Shown here: positions 28,954-37,941 of the stretch, piece by piece
Layout of the letters: every line of letters starts with the position of its first letter
Numbering within the stretch: position 1 is the stretch's first letter
Origin: Cyclobacterium marinum DSM 745
GTDB taxonomy: Bacteria; Bacteroidota; Bacteroidia; Cytophagales; Cyclobacteriaceae
Assembly (NCBI RefSeq): GCF_000222485.1
Contig: NC_015914.1
Location: 1,798,001-1,862,000, forward strand
Direction: 5' to 3'
DNA: 64,000 nucleotides
Notes under the pieces: generated by a model
The model's database searches: none
Told to the model about the DNA's origin: nothing
Seen by the model: the letters and a program-made list of their open reading frames with translations, nothing else
Translations under genes and position numbers: made by a program

Positions 28954-29358
28954 TTATTTTATGGACTCTACGTAACATTTAAAATTATGCAGAATTGACT
29001 GCCATCCGGCCTCTTGCTGTTGAACGGTGTTTATACCCTCTGCTTCCAAACGCTCCACTATCTGAACTTCATTGTCTACGACGTGAAATTCACCGGTCAC
29101 ATTTCAGTCATCAGACAATTGGTAGGCAATCCTTTCTATTACTTTTTTATAGACTCCGGAAAAGTCAAATCCCATGGTACCATTTTTTGCTTCCATCCGC
29201 CAATTAAAAGCCCCATTTGATCGAAGATCATTTGTGGCTGATGGACATGCCCATTCGTTGGATGCAAAATTTCAATTAACAATATGGGCAGGATCGGTCC
29301 AGCATTCCCAGACCATACCTATTGCTGCTTTGATTGATGTTTCAACGGTAATGTACAT
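28954..29358 (-). pseudogene. SRPBCC/AHSA1-type protein with two in-frame TGA stops
   Basis: Reading the minus strand from an ATG at 29358 gives a full-length, frame-intact AHSA1/SRPBCC protein of about 134 codons ending at a TAA at 28954. Recognisable pieces are MVWECWTDPAHIVN, NFASNEWACPSATNDLR, MGFDFSGVYKKVI and AGWQSILHNFKCYVES. Two TGA codons interrupt it, one where the family has Trp (VN-stop-NFAS) and one after SDD where it commonly has Gly. There is no frameshift, so the loss is recent. It lies between the NCS1 permease and YHYH genes. Confidence 0.85.
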
Positions 29359-29483
29359 GTTTTTATTGTTTAAACAGACTAGGTGCAATTTTCATCAGTA
29401 GGTTGTCAGATTATCAAAAAATTGACAGTCTTTAACTTGATTTAAAATTACATCCACGGCTCTTTTTGACAAAATGAGGATCC

Positions 29484-30473
29484 TTATTCTGCAAACTCCC
29501 CACGAAGCCCATCAATGAAATTATTGCTACCTGCCTTATCTACATGGTAATGACACCCTCTACTGCTGTCATAATGCCCTCTTGATGCATCCAAATCATG
29601 GTAGGAATTGCCCTCCGCATCCTTATTCTCATATATACCGTAGCCATCCATCGCATAGCCAATCATGGCTGCATGTGTATCCGATTGATAGATTTTAGTA
29701 GACAAGCCTGTTGCTGCATGGTAGTGATAGCCTGCTGCCAAATTAATATGTCCTCCGGCATCATCAAATGGAGCCAAGGTATAAGCTTCCAGTATTCTGT
29801 CCACCGGCGCCGGCGCATCAAATACCACTCCATTAAAAGCCAGTCCTCTTACGGAAGGCATTCTGCGCCCAAGTCCACCACCCGGCCCTCTGGAATATTT
29901 ATAAGGCCTAACGGCCACTTTTGGGCGAACAGGGATATAATAAGTATGCGTGATATCACCCACATAAGATGGCATGCACTCCACACAAAAATTTTTATAT
30001 TCTTCACCAACATTGGGGTTGGCAGCATCTGCACATTCCTCCTTGGTACCGGTTTTTATAATTGCTCCTGTGTTGGCATCATACATCATCCAAGTGTTGT
30101 CATTATAGAACGAAGCTAGGTTCTTTATAAATGCTCCATCCACATCATAAACATTCCCACCTTCCATCCAAATTCCACCGGCACTCGAATCGTCTGTGAT
30201 ATTTTCAGGACACCAAGGCCCCATATTGTGATCAGAAGGAATACTCTTAACTACAATTTTATAGCACTCTGCTTTGGTACCGTCAGATAGTGTTCTGGTC
30301 ACCACCGAAACAGGTTCAGCTAATCCTTCTGATAAAAATAGAGAAGATTTTACAGGAACAGTCACGGTATCCTTTAATCTAGGGGTGTTGTCAGCTTTTG
30401 GTTTGCAAGAATAAAAACCAAGCCCTATCAAAATGAATAACCCAAAAAAGAAAAGTCTACCTGTACCAACCAT
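29484..30473 (-). CDS. YHYH domain lipoprotein
   Basis: The 329-residue protein has a lipobox (GFYSC) and the YHYH signature twice in related form (AGYHYHAATG and GCHYHVDK). The domain is found in exported proteins of marine bacteria and its function is unknown, though the clustered His residues suggest metal binding. It is transcribed alone toward the SRPBCC pseudogene. Confidence 0.85.
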   Translation of the reverse strand: MVGTGRLFFFGLFILIGLGFYSCKPKADNTPRLKDTVTVPVKSSLFLSEGLAEPVSVVTRTLSDGTKAECYKIVVKSIPSDHNMGPWCPENITDDSSAGGIWMEGGNVYDVDGAFIKNLASFYNDNTWMMYDANTGAIIKTGTKEECADAANPNVGEEYKNFCVECMPSYVGDITHTYYIPVRPKVAVRPYKYSRGPGGGLGRRMPSVRGLAFNGVVFDAPAPVDRILEAYTLAPFDDAGGHINLAAGYHYHAATGLSTKIYQSDTHAAMIGYAMDGYGIYENKDAEGNSYHDLDASRGHYDSSRGCHYHVDKAGSNNFIDGLRGEFAE

Positions 30474-30916
30474 AGCCTAATTTAGCCAAACTAAAGGGCA
30501 TATTATATGAACAACCTATTGCCATTTAAATGCAATGTCTGTAAAAAACATCAACGAAACATATAGCCATAGGACTTTAACTCAAAATAATACCCCAATT
30601 GACAAATCCGAAAAAACGGCCTCTATAAAGGTAAGATTGAAAGCTCATCCCCGTAGCTTCTACTTACAAACTCTAAGCTACAAATATTATTCAAATAATC
30701 AGAAGCAATTTTACCATGCATTCTCAATTCTAGGTTTCAATACAATTTCCCCCTTTAGCTCCTGAGCAATCGCATTTTTAGGAATATCATAAAAAAGATA
30801 GCAAATAAGAATGCCTGCCAGAACTTCCGACAGGCATTCCAAATTTCCTTTACCCAACAGCAAGCTAATCGGGTAATTATAGAACAAATTCTAAATTATG
30901 ACAACGGCCTTTAAAA
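30474..30916. other. Intergenic gap containing a hairpin
   Basis: No reading frame here resembles a protein. The notable element is the strong hairpin at 30809-30839, listed separately. Confidence 0.5.
30809..30839 (-). terminator. Terminator of the epimerase gene
   Basis: GAATGCCTGCC pairs with GACAGGCATTC (10 of 11 positions) around a nine-base loop. On the minus strand it is followed by a T-rich stretch, and it lies about 80 bases after the stop of the epimerase gene. Confidence 0.6.
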
Positions 30917-31870
30917 TTAAATAACAATGCCTTCTTGATCAAAATAGAAAGCAACAGCCTCTTGAACAGCTTCAAGGGAACTGTATTGAGGTTGGTATCC
31001 CAATAAATCTTTTGCTTTCGATATGCTTCCACAGGGACTGTGGGCAATATGATCCCAAGTAAATTCCTTATCAGTACTGCTCACCGTTTTTTCCCAAGTT
31101 TCCCATGGCAAGAACTGTAAATTGGCTACCTGTCCAAACTTCTCCGCCATGGCCTCTGCAAAACCTCTCAAGGTAAGGGCTTGTTCGGAGACAACATGAA
31201 AACTTTCTCCGATGGCATAATCTCTATTTTCGATGGACTTAACAAAGGCTTGTGCCACATCATCCGCATGCACATGATGAACCGTTTCCATGCCTAAATT
31301 GGGTATTTGCACCACTTCTCCTTTAGCTAGACGAACAAATACTTCTGGATTAAAATTGCCAGCAGGATTTACAGGTAGCCAACCCGGGCCTACAATATGG
31401 CCGGGATGTAAAATCGTAACAGGGAAACCGCTTTCTTGATGAAAAGAATGGAGATAAGCTTCAATATTGGCTTTATCTATACCGTATTCACCAAAGGGCT
31501 TCCGTTTTTGATTTTCGGTAGTTGGCACTTGTTCACTGTGTCCATGTACCCACATGCTACCACAATGAAGGAAATGTTTAATTTTTCCATTCAGTGCTTC
31601 AGATAATTTACGTGCACTTTCAGCTGTAAAGCAAATTAAATCTATTACAATATCTCCATTTAAGGCCACGATTTGCGAGCTAAAGTTGCCGGCTTCTTCA
31701 GCCTTAACCCTATCAATCGTTACATGTTCCACTGATTTCCATGCAGGGTGCTTGCGATAAGGAATGCTATGTTGCCTACTTACACAAACTACACGATGTC
31801 CTGCCTCTACGAGTCGGGGGATCAAATAGGTCCCAATATGCCCTGTACCTCCTATAATAATTACTCTCAT
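30917..31870 (-). CDS. NAD-dependent epimerase/dehydratase family protein
   Basis: The 317-residue protein begins with the extended-SDR Rossmann motif IIGGTGHIGTYL. It has the YxxxK pair as YGIDKAN near residue 140 and the later segment HVHADDVAQAFVKS typical of nucleoside-diphosphate-sugar epimerases. The substrate is unknown. It stands alone and is followed by a hairpin terminator. Confidence 0.85.
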   Translation of the reverse strand: MRVIIIGGTGHIGTYLIPRLVEAGHRVVCVSRQHSIPYRKHPAWKSVEHVTIDRVKAEEAGNFSSQIVALNGDIVIDLICFTAESARKLSEALNGKIKHFLHCGSMWVHGHSEQVPTTENQKRKPFGEYGIDKANIEAYLHSFHQESGFPVTILHPGHIVGPGWLPVNPAGNFNPEVFVRLAKGEVVQIPNLGMETVHHVHADDVAQAFVKSIENRDYAIGESFHVVSEQALTLRGFAEAMAEKFGQVANLQFLPWETWEKTVSSTDKEFTWDHIAHSPCGSISKAKDLLGYQPQYSSLEAVQEAVAFYFDQEGIVI

Positions 31871-32076
31871 TTGGTGCTAATCAATTTAAAATGAAGCATA
31901 GACCCACATCTGTGCTAGAAAAAATACCCTGTAATCTAACATCAGGCCATGACTGGGCATAATTAATTGTTGTAAATTAGTCAATGAATAATAACTTTTC
32001 CATGGACTTTCCATCTGGATTGAAAAATGACCTTATGATTAATTTTAAAAATCATTGTTCGGAAAATAAAAAAAGA

Positions 32077-32478
32077 TTATTGGTATTGTGGCCAGGCCCT
32101 GTAGGCAAGTATTCCTCCACTAAGCAATAATACCATTTGGAGAAACAAACTTGGAGCTGTTTCCAATTGTCTTCCAATAACAAATAGCAAAAAAACTATT
32201 GAAAAGAAAGCCATTAACCCGGTAACTTCTTTCTCCTTTTCACCAACCTTTCTATTGTAAAAAATCTTAGCTACTAAGCCTCCATAAAGAAAAGTAAACC
32301 ATATCAAGCGATGCCTGAGCTCTTTGACCACTAGGCTAAAAGTGGGAAATTCTTTTCCTTCAAGCGTCACCAAAACAACATCAATGATTACCATTAAACC
32401 AAGCAGTACCGCAATCACAATTTTAATGGTACGGATTTCTGACAAATGTCTCTTTAAAAACCTTTTTAGCTTGTTCAT
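32077..32478 (-). CDS. Small integral membrane protein
   Basis: I start at the ATG at 32478 (MNKLKRFLKRHLS), because its ATGA overlap with the stop of the upstream gene is the classic coupled arrangement. The frame could extend to 32505. The roughly 133-residue product has four predicted helices and a basic N-terminus. I do not recognise a family. Confidence 0.55.
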   Translation of the reverse strand: MNKLKRFLKRHLSEIRTIKIVIAVLLGLMVIIDVVLVTLEGKEFPTFSLVVKELRHRLIWFTFLYGGLVAKIFYNRKVGEKEKEVTGLMAFFSIVFLLFVIGRQLETAPSLFLQMVLLLSGGILAYRAWPQYQ

Positions 32479-32867
32479 GGCCTTATTATATAATTCATAG
32501 ACCAAAAAAAGTGACCATATAAAAGGCCTGCTATTAAAATAGCAGTAAGAAAGGATTTCGTTTTTTCAAAAGATACTTTGAAACCGATAATAACCATAAT
32601 GATTGTCAAACCAAACAGTATCAGTACGGGAAATAGGCCGTTAGCCATTTTAAAAGCAGCATTAGAGGTGCCCAAAAAAAGATGTCCGGCAATAGCCCCT
32701 AGTGCAAAAGGAATAAAAAAAGACTGGCCCTTTGCCCATTCCAATAAGAGCACATTGGAGGTGTCATTGTCAACATCATTGAGAATAAGCATAATTTCAA
32801 TAATGAAATAGGTGAGCGCCAACCCAATCATTATACTGACAACTATGGTATAGCCTGTACTTTCCAT
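32475..32867 (-). CDS. Small integral membrane protein
   Basis: The 130-residue product has four predicted membrane helices and almost no extramembrane sequence. It is translationally coupled to the downstream small membrane protein (ATGA overlap at 32475-32478), which suggests a two-component membrane complex. The family is not recognised. Confidence 0.55.
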   Translation of the reverse strand: MESTGYTIVVSIMIGLALTYFIIEIMLILNDVDNDTSNVLLLEWAKGQSFFIPFALGAIAGHLFLGTSNAAFKMANGLFPVLILFGLTIIMVIIGFKVSFEKTKSFLTAILIAGLLYGHFFWSMNYIIRP

Positions 32868-33166
32868 CAGCTCTTAAGAAAACTTAGCATAATTTAAGGT
32901 TTTTTATCAAAATAAAATACCAAACCAAACAATTTATACCAAATTGCATATGGATTTAAAAGGATATCACACCTGATTCAAAGCAATAACACCGAATTTC
33001 TCCCTATATATTCTATTAATTGTAACAAAAATAACGAGATACCTGTGAGTAGGTGAATGCTGCATAGGAGGAAGGATTAGGAAAGAATCCACTACTCCGA
33101 AAAATCAAATTTTGCTGAAGCAGACATTTCGAATTATATTTATAGCTGAAAATTTAAATCTATAAT

Positions 33167-33949
33167 ATGAAACAAATCATTTATTCCTTACTTGCTTTAG
33201 TAGCACTCAATGCTTGCAACAGTAATACAAAGACAGAAAATAGTACTGAAGTCCAAGAAAAAGAAGACTGGATCATTCTTTTTGATGGAACGACAACTGA
33301 AGGCTGGAGAGCCTATAATGGCGATGAACTTCCTCCCGGTTGGATCATAAAAAACGGAGAATTGACCTTTGACACTGAGTTGGGTTTAGAACAAGACTAT
33401 ACGGGTGGGAAAGACATCATTTACGGTGCAGAAGAATTTGAAAACTTTGAATTGTACCTAGAGTGGAAGCTACCGAAGGGTGGTAACAGTGGCATATTTT
33501 ACCATTTGCCGGAAGTCCCCGGTATGAGCCCTTCCGTTTTGGCTCCTGAATACCAACTTATAGATGACGAAAATTATGCGTCCATGCATGATTTAACTTC
33601 CTACAATAAAAAAATGGGGGAAACGGAAAACTTGGACCAATTGCAAGATTGGCAGAAAACTGCCTCTGATTATGCAATGTACCCTGCCGATCAATCGCAA
33701 GTAGATTTAAATCCTGTTGGTGAATGGAACAGTTCCAAAATAGTTTATACCCCCGAAAAAGTAGAATATTGGCTTAATGGCAAAGTTGTGGTCTCATTTG
33801 TCCCCGGGTCTGAAGATTGGGAAACAAGGAAAAATTCCGGTAAATGGAGCAATGCACCGGATTACGCAAAAGCGAAAAAAGGATATATCGGCCTTCAAGA
33901 TCATTCCAGTCCGATATGGTTTAAAAACATAAAAATCAAAAAGTTATGA
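33167..33949 (+). CDS. DUF1080 (3-keto-disaccharide hydrolase-like) lipoprotein
   Basis: The 260-residue protein has a lipobox (ALVALNAC) and the DUF1080 concanavalin-like fold: WIILFDGTTTEGWRAYNG, then LEWKLPKGGNSGIFYH, and the C-terminal GYIGLQDHSSPIWFKNIKIK. Recent work places the domain among 3-keto-glycoside lyases or hydrolases. It overlaps the following Gfo/Idh oxidoreductase by four bases. Together they fit an oxidise-then-cleave route for glycosides, which is inference. Confidence 0.9.
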   Translation: MKQIIYSLLALVALNACNSNTKTENSTEVQEKEDWIILFDGTTTEGWRAYNGDELPPGWIIKNGELTFDTELGLEQDYTGGKDIIYGAEEFENFELYLEWKLPKGGNSGIFYHLPEVPGMSPSVLAPEYQLIDDENYASMHDLTSYNKKMGETENLDQLQDWQKTASDYAMYPADQSQVDLNPVGEWNSSKIVYTPEKVEYWLNGKVVVSFVPGSEDWETRKNSGKWSNAPDYAKAKKGYIGLQDHSSPIWFKNIKIKKL

Positions 33950-35301
33950 GTCAAAAGTTAATCAATAGAAGAGATTTACTCAAAAGTGGCGCCACTGTGG
34001 CTGTTGCTTCTATGCTTCCATCATGGGCATGGGCTTCCACAAATAATAACGGTCGCTTAAGAACCGCTCACGTTGGCTTGGGTGGCATGGGAAAAGCCGA
34101 CTTGAAAGCAATTTCATCTCACGAAAAAGTAGATGTGGTGGCTCTTTGTGACGTCGATTCCAAGATGCTTGAACCGCTAAAAAAAGACTTCCCTAAAGCA
34201 AAACTTTATTCGGATTATAGAGTAATGATGAAAGAAATGGCAGACGGTATCGATGCGGTAGTAGTCTCCACTCCGGATCATACCCATGCTCCTGCCTCCA
34301 TGTTGGCCATGGATTATGACAAACCCGTATACTGCCAAAAACCCCTAACTCACCATGTCTCTGAAGCCAGAGCCATGAATAAAAAGGCGGCCGAAAAAAA
34401 CTTGGTGACTCAAATGGGTATTCAAGTTCACTCTTTCTATGATTACAAACTTGCTACACTACTTATACAATCCGGCATTATTGGCAAGGTGAAGGAAGTA
34501 AGGGCCTGGTCACCCAAAAACTGGGGAACTGATGCTCCCCAACCACAGGGATCAGATCCGGTTCCGGAAAACCTAGACTGGAATCTTTGGCTAGGAACCG
34601 CAGCTGATAGACCATATAAAGAAGGATTGTATCACCCCGGAAACTGGCGTAAAGTCCTAGACTTTGGTTGTGGAACCTTAGGTGACATGGGGGTTCATAT
34701 TTTTGATACGCCTTACAATGCCTTGGCGCTGGATGTACCAAAGACCATCAAAAACGAGTGTAGAAAACCTACCGGATTTGGATTCCCGGAAGAAAACACG
34801 GTAACCTATGAATTCCCGGGTACAGAATACACCACAGATAAATTTAAATGGGTCTGGTATGATGGTGTAAACGCACCTAAGAAAAGCAAAGAACTGAAGT
34901 TGCCTAACAATGAAGAGCTTCCGGATCAAGGGGCGATGTTTATCGGTGAAAAAGGTAACCTATTATTACCCCACTTTATGCAATTACCTAAACACATTGT
35001 AAAAGGAAAATACCAGGAACTTGATCTTTCTGAACTCAAAAAGTCCGGAAAAATTGGTGAAGTGTTTAGAGATTATGAAGTGGAAGGCAAACGTCACTAC
35101 CACCAATTTGTGGATGCATGTCTAGGAAAAGACGAATGTTCTGCCCCTTTCTCTTACGCTTCCAGATTAACAGAAACCATATTATTGGGCGTAATTGCAG
35201 GTAGGTTCCCAAATAAAACCTTGCATTGGGACAGTGCCTCGGCGCGTTTTGAAGAAGACGAGGCCAATCAATATTTAGATGGCAGCTATAGGGCCTTTTA
35301 A
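33946..35301 (+). CDS. Gfo/Idh/MocA family oxidoreductase with Tat-type signal
   Basis: The 451-residue protein has a twin-arginine-like leader (NRRDLLKSGATVAVASML), a Rossmann motif (TAHVGLGGMGKAD) and a CQKPLTHHV segment in the EKP position, with Gln replacing the usual Glu. The export signal implies folded export with bound cofactor. It is the second gene of an operon with DUF1080 (ATGA overlap). Its likely job is oxidation or reduction of a sugar C3 position in concert with that protein. Confidence 0.9.
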   Translation: MSQKLINRRDLLKSGATVAVASMLPSWAWASTNNNGRLRTAHVGLGGMGKADLKAISSHEKVDVVALCDVDSKMLEPLKKDFPKAKLYSDYRVMMKEMADGIDAVVVSTPDHTHAPASMLAMDYDKPVYCQKPLTHHVSEARAMNKKAAEKNLVTQMGIQVHSFYDYKLATLLIQSGIIGKVKEVRAWSPKNWGTDAPQPQGSDPVPENLDWNLWLGTAADRPYKEGLYHPGNWRKVLDFGCGTLGDMGVHIFDTPYNALALDVPKTIKNECRKPTGFGFPEENTVTYEFPGTEYTTDKFKWVWYDGVNAPKKSKELKLPNNEELPDQGAMFIGEKGNLLLPHFMQLPKHIVKGKYQELDLSELKKSGKIGEVFRDYEVEGKRHYHQFVDACLGKDECSAPFSYASRLTETILLGVIAGRFPNKTLHWDSASARFEEDEANQYLDGSYRAF

Positions 35302-35310
35302 AAAATACCA

Positions 35311-35487
35311 AGAAGCTGTTTGAATTGATTATTTTGCCTACCGGCGAGCAATTGATCGAATAACACAGATTACCTGAACCAAAGTCCTCCTTCGGTTTAT
35401 AAACATTCCAAGCAAATGGGGTTGAAAGGTCATCATATTCGATATATAGTCGGTGGAAAATTAAATAGACTGATTCAAACAGCTTCT
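35311..35487. repeat. Candidate MITE-like element
   Basis: AGAAGCTGTTTGAAT at 35311-35325 and its exact reverse complement at 35473-35487 bound a 177-base non-coding stretch between convergent genes. Perfect 15-base terminal repeats with no ORF resemble a miniature inverted-repeat element. I could not see a clear target duplication, and it could instead be a long-range RNA hairpin. Confidence 0.4.
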
Positions 35488-35505
35488 ATTTTTATATTTG
35501 GTGAT

Positions 35506-36378
35506 TTATTGTTTATTCTTTTTCATTTTCTCCACTTCTAATTTATAAAAGTCTTCAAGCTTATGACTTCCATAGCAATTGGCAATATTATCGAAAGCCA
35601 TTGCCGTCATAAAAAATTCGACAGGCCCGTAGGTTTTAGAGGAAGTGAATGTTCTTAAAAGCCAAATCATAAACCGCCTGGTCCAATCAGGTAGATGGGT
35701 AATTTTTATGGGCTTTTGCCAGGCTTTCAACGCCAATACAGCCAAGTCATTTTGACTTAAAATATCCGGTCCACCTACGGTTATCTCCTTAGTCCCTAGC
35801 ATCATTTGATCTAAACAGACTTTGGCCAAATCTTCACCATGTATCGGGTTTAATTTCTTGTGCCCCTCACCGAATAAATAAACCCGCCCGGCTTTGGCCA
35901 TGCTTAAAAAATCTTTCATATCGGAGAAAAAACCATTGGGCCGAATGATGCAGTATTGCAAACCGGAATTTTTCAATTCATCTACAAAACGCTCTTTGGC
36001 TTCAAAAATTTTGAGCTGCCTTAACTTGTCTCCATTGATCGCTGAAATGTACTGAAAGGCCTCCACCTTCTCCTTTACCGCTTCTTTCAAAAGATTTGAA
36101 TTGCCTTGGTAGTCAACATCCATATACAGCATCCCCTCTTTTTGCCTGGTAATGCCAATGCTTGAAAAAACCCAATCGATACCTTTTGTTATCCCTTGAA
36201 TTGAATCGGGATCGGTAACCTGACCTACAAAAATGTCATCCACTTCTTTAAACATACCTTTTTGTGCCTCTTTTCTGATCAGTACCCTTACCCAATAACC
36301 TCTCTTCTTTAGCTCCTTTACTAGGAATTGGCCCAAATACCCGGTGGCTCCAGCCACTAAAACTTTCTTTGCGTTCAT
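35506..36378 (-). CDS. NAD(P)-binding SDR (NmrA-like) oxidoreductase
   Basis: The 290-residue protein has the atypical-SDR motif VLVAGATGYLGQFLVKELKKRG, with IISAINGD-like and YCIIRPNGFFSDM segments. NmrA-type proteins bind NAD(P) and may sense redox or act on a quinone-like substrate. Its start lies 53 bases after the stop of a Crp/Fnr-family gene on the same strand, and a perfect TTGAC/GTCAA palindrome lies in that interval. Confidence 0.85.
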   Translation of the reverse strand: MNAKKVLVAGATGYLGQFLVKELKKRGYWVRVLIRKEAQKGMFKEVDDIFVGQVTDPDSIQGITKGIDWVFSSIGITRQKEGMLYMDVDYQGNSNLLKEAVKEKVEAFQYISAINGDKLRQLKIFEAKERFVDELKNSGLQYCIIRPNGFFSDMKDFLSMAKAGRVYLFGEGHKKLNPIHGEDLAKVCLDQMMLGTKEITVGGPDILSQNDLAVLALKAWQKPIKITHLPDWTRRFMIWLLRTFTSSKTYGPVEFFMTAMAFDNIANCYGSHKLEDFYKLEVEKMKKNKQ

Positions 36379-36420
36379 CTTTTTTTATTTACAAAGTAAG
36401 ACGCCTTCTGCCTCTTGGCT

Positions 36421-36436
36421 CTTGACGATCGTCAAG
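36421..36436. promoter_or_regulatory. Candidate Crp/Fnr-type binding site
   Basis: CTTGACGATCGTCAAG is a perfect 16-base palindrome and matches the Crp/Fnr layout TTGAN-N4-NTCAA. It covers the stop codon of the Crp/Fnr-family gene and lies 43 bases upstream of the SDR gene. Control of the SDR gene by the adjacent regulator is the likely reading. Confidence 0.5.
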
Positions 36437-37013
36437 AAATGCCCTTATTGAACACACGGGTTTTAATTCTGCTAAGAGTTTCCGGTGAAACGCCTAGAAA
36501 AGAGGCAATGTATTGCTGCGGAACGCGCTGAAATAATTCTCCTTGAGTATTCAACAAGTCTACATACCGTTCTTCTGCTGATTTGGTCACAAAGGAAGCA
36601 ATTACTCTTTGGCAAGTAATTAGCTCATTCTCTGTGGCAATTCTGGCAATCACCTCAAACTTGGGCGCTTGCTCTAACAGGCGATTGATTTTTGATTTCC
36701 CAAACACAAATATTTCGGTATTCTCTATGGCTTGATAATTTTCTATAGCAGGGATATTGAAAGTATAGCTCTCACCGGCACAGATAAATTGCCCCTCGGT
36801 GTAGAAAAAAGCGGTTTTGTCGTTCCCATCCACATTATAAAAAAGCCTCACGCATCCTTTGGTCACAAAGAATATATCATTGGCAATTTTCCCTTCGGTA
36901 AAAATCATTTCATTCTTCCGGAAGGATTTCTTATCTACAGCCTCTCGAAGCAGGTCAATTTCATCCTTATCCAGCGAGGTGTAAAGCTGAATATTTTTAA
37001 TCAGTCTTTCCAT
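36432..37013 (-). CDS. Crp/Fnr family transcriptional regulator
   Basis: The 193-residue protein has an N-terminal cyclic-nucleotide-binding-type barrel (KNEMIFTEGKIANDIFFVTKGCVRLFY) and a C-terminal winged helix (VPQQYIASFLGVSPETLSRIKTR). No Cys cluster for an Fe-S centre is present, so it is not an oxygen-sensing Fnr. Family members in Bacteroidota often control neighbouring oxidoreductases. It precedes the SDR gene on the same strand. Confidence 0.9.
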   Translation of the reverse strand: MERLIKNIQLYTSLDKDEIDLLREAVDKKSFRKNEMIFTEGKIANDIFFVTKGCVRLFYNVDGNDKTAFFYTEGQFICAGESYTFNIPAIENYQAIENTEIFVFGKSKINRLLEQAPKFEVIARIATENELITCQRVIASFVTKSAEERYVDLLNTQGELFQRVPQQYIASFLGVSPETLSRIKTRVFNKGIS

Positions 37014-37627
37014 TCAATTGGGACAATTAAATTTTAGAATGCCAGCCCATTGGACTTGCCGGATTCCTTTTTCTCCAAGAATAATAAAAAATCTAAAATA
37101 CTGGTTTTCTTATGGATTGTTAAAAAAACCAGTCAAAATAAGCTTAAAAATGCTAGAATTGCCTACTTCCGGAAAAAAACTTATTACCCCAAGTCAATAT
37201 AGCCTCATTCCTAGCGGGGCCACCAGCAATATGGTTTAACAAAATCAGGAAACATAATAAAAAGCACAGGTTAGCTTAATGGGACCGGTATGCCCAAACG
37301 GTAAAAACCACCTAACAATCACACTTGAAACATCATAAAAGTGGCTTTAGCTCCAAAAAAAACAAATCAATGTAAAGGAAGACCTATAATTACCTATTTT
37401 TTTCATCCTTCAACCATTAAAAAATAAAACAGGGAAAACCATTCCCCATAGTAAACCAAGTTTCCAACTCCGTGATCTAGACAAACTGGTCCCTGAGCAC
37501 GGTCCCTGAGCACGGTCCCTGAGCCTGTCGAAGGGTGTCGAAGGGTGTCGAAGGGTAACCTGAACATTTCTCAGGGTTCAACCCTGCATTCAGACTAAGC
37601 TGTTTCAGCCGTCAGAATGCTTAGTTA
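37014..37627. other. Intergenic boundary of the accessory region
   Basis: No gene is evident in this 610-base interval. It carries the GGTCCCTGAGC/TGTCGAAGGG repeat array (37488-37556) and the first cassette-site-like palindrome (from 37586). It marks the change from core chromosome to the minus-strand cassette region. Confidence 0.5.
37488..37556. repeat. Expanded GTCGAAG-type repeat
   Basis: GGTCCCTGAGCAC occurs twice and is followed by GGTCCCTGAGCC, then TGTCGAAGGG occurs three times. The two halves of one dispersed unit (GGTCCCTGAGCCTGTCGAAG) have each expanded in tandem. The same CTGAGCCTGTCGAAG core recurs at 61.2-61.9 kb on the other strand. Confidence 0.75.
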
Positions 37628-37637
37628 TTAGGCAACG
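37586..37637 (-). repeat. attC-like site after higA
   Basis: An imperfect palindrome ends in GCAACG on the plus strand. Its first 42 bases recur with two differences at 39002-39043. On the minus strand, the HigA stop codon TAA lies inside the GTTGCCTAATAAC box, as is usual for integron cassette sites. Confidence 0.5.
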
Positions 37638-37930
37638 TTTTTGTTTTCATATTTTTTTATTTCGTTCAATTCCTCTTGTTTTTCATCTCGTTCTTCTTCA
37701 ATGTCGTAATCATCTTGTAGTCCAAGCCAGAATTTGGCCGAGTTTCCAAAATATTTGCTCAATCGCAGAGCCGTGTCCGCTGTAATTCTACGTCGTCCTT
37801 TGATGATTTCCGAAATTCTTGTCTGCGGTATTTTCAAGTCTTTTGAAAGTCGATAGGCCGAAATTTCGAGTGGTTCAAGAAATTCAAAATTCAAGACTTC
37901 GCCAGGATGTACATTTGCCAACTTTTCCAT
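37628..37930 (-). CDS. higA: HigA-type antitoxin
   Basis: I start at 37930 (MEKLANVHPGEVL), where an AAGGAAAA ribosome-binding site precedes the ATG; the frame can be extended to 37990 but that would overlap the toxin gene. The roughly 100-residue protein is an XRE-type helix-turn-helix antitoxin (ISAYRLSKDLKIPQTRISEIIKGRRRIT). It neutralises HigB and represses the operon. It lies 11 bases after higB, in the toxin-first order typical of HigBA. Confidence 0.93.
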   Translation of the reverse strand: MEKLANVHPGEVLNFEFLEPLEISAYRLSKDLKIPQTRISEIIKGRRRITADTALRLSKYFGNSAKFWLGLQDDYDIEEERDEKQEELNEIKKYENKNVA

Positions 37931-37941
37931 TTTTCCTTTTT

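Noticed and set aside
29014..29401. Plus-strand small reading frames in the gap before the YHYH gene
   Set aside because: The minus strand of the same stretch reads clearly as an SRPBCC pseudogene, so the plus-strand frames are shadows.
30535..30765. Small plus-strand reading frame between the YHYH and epimerase genes
   Set aside because: Composition is unlike neighbouring genes, there is no ribosome-binding site and no recognisable motif.
37486..37560. CRISPR array
   Set aside because: The repeat units are contiguous with no spacers of regular length.
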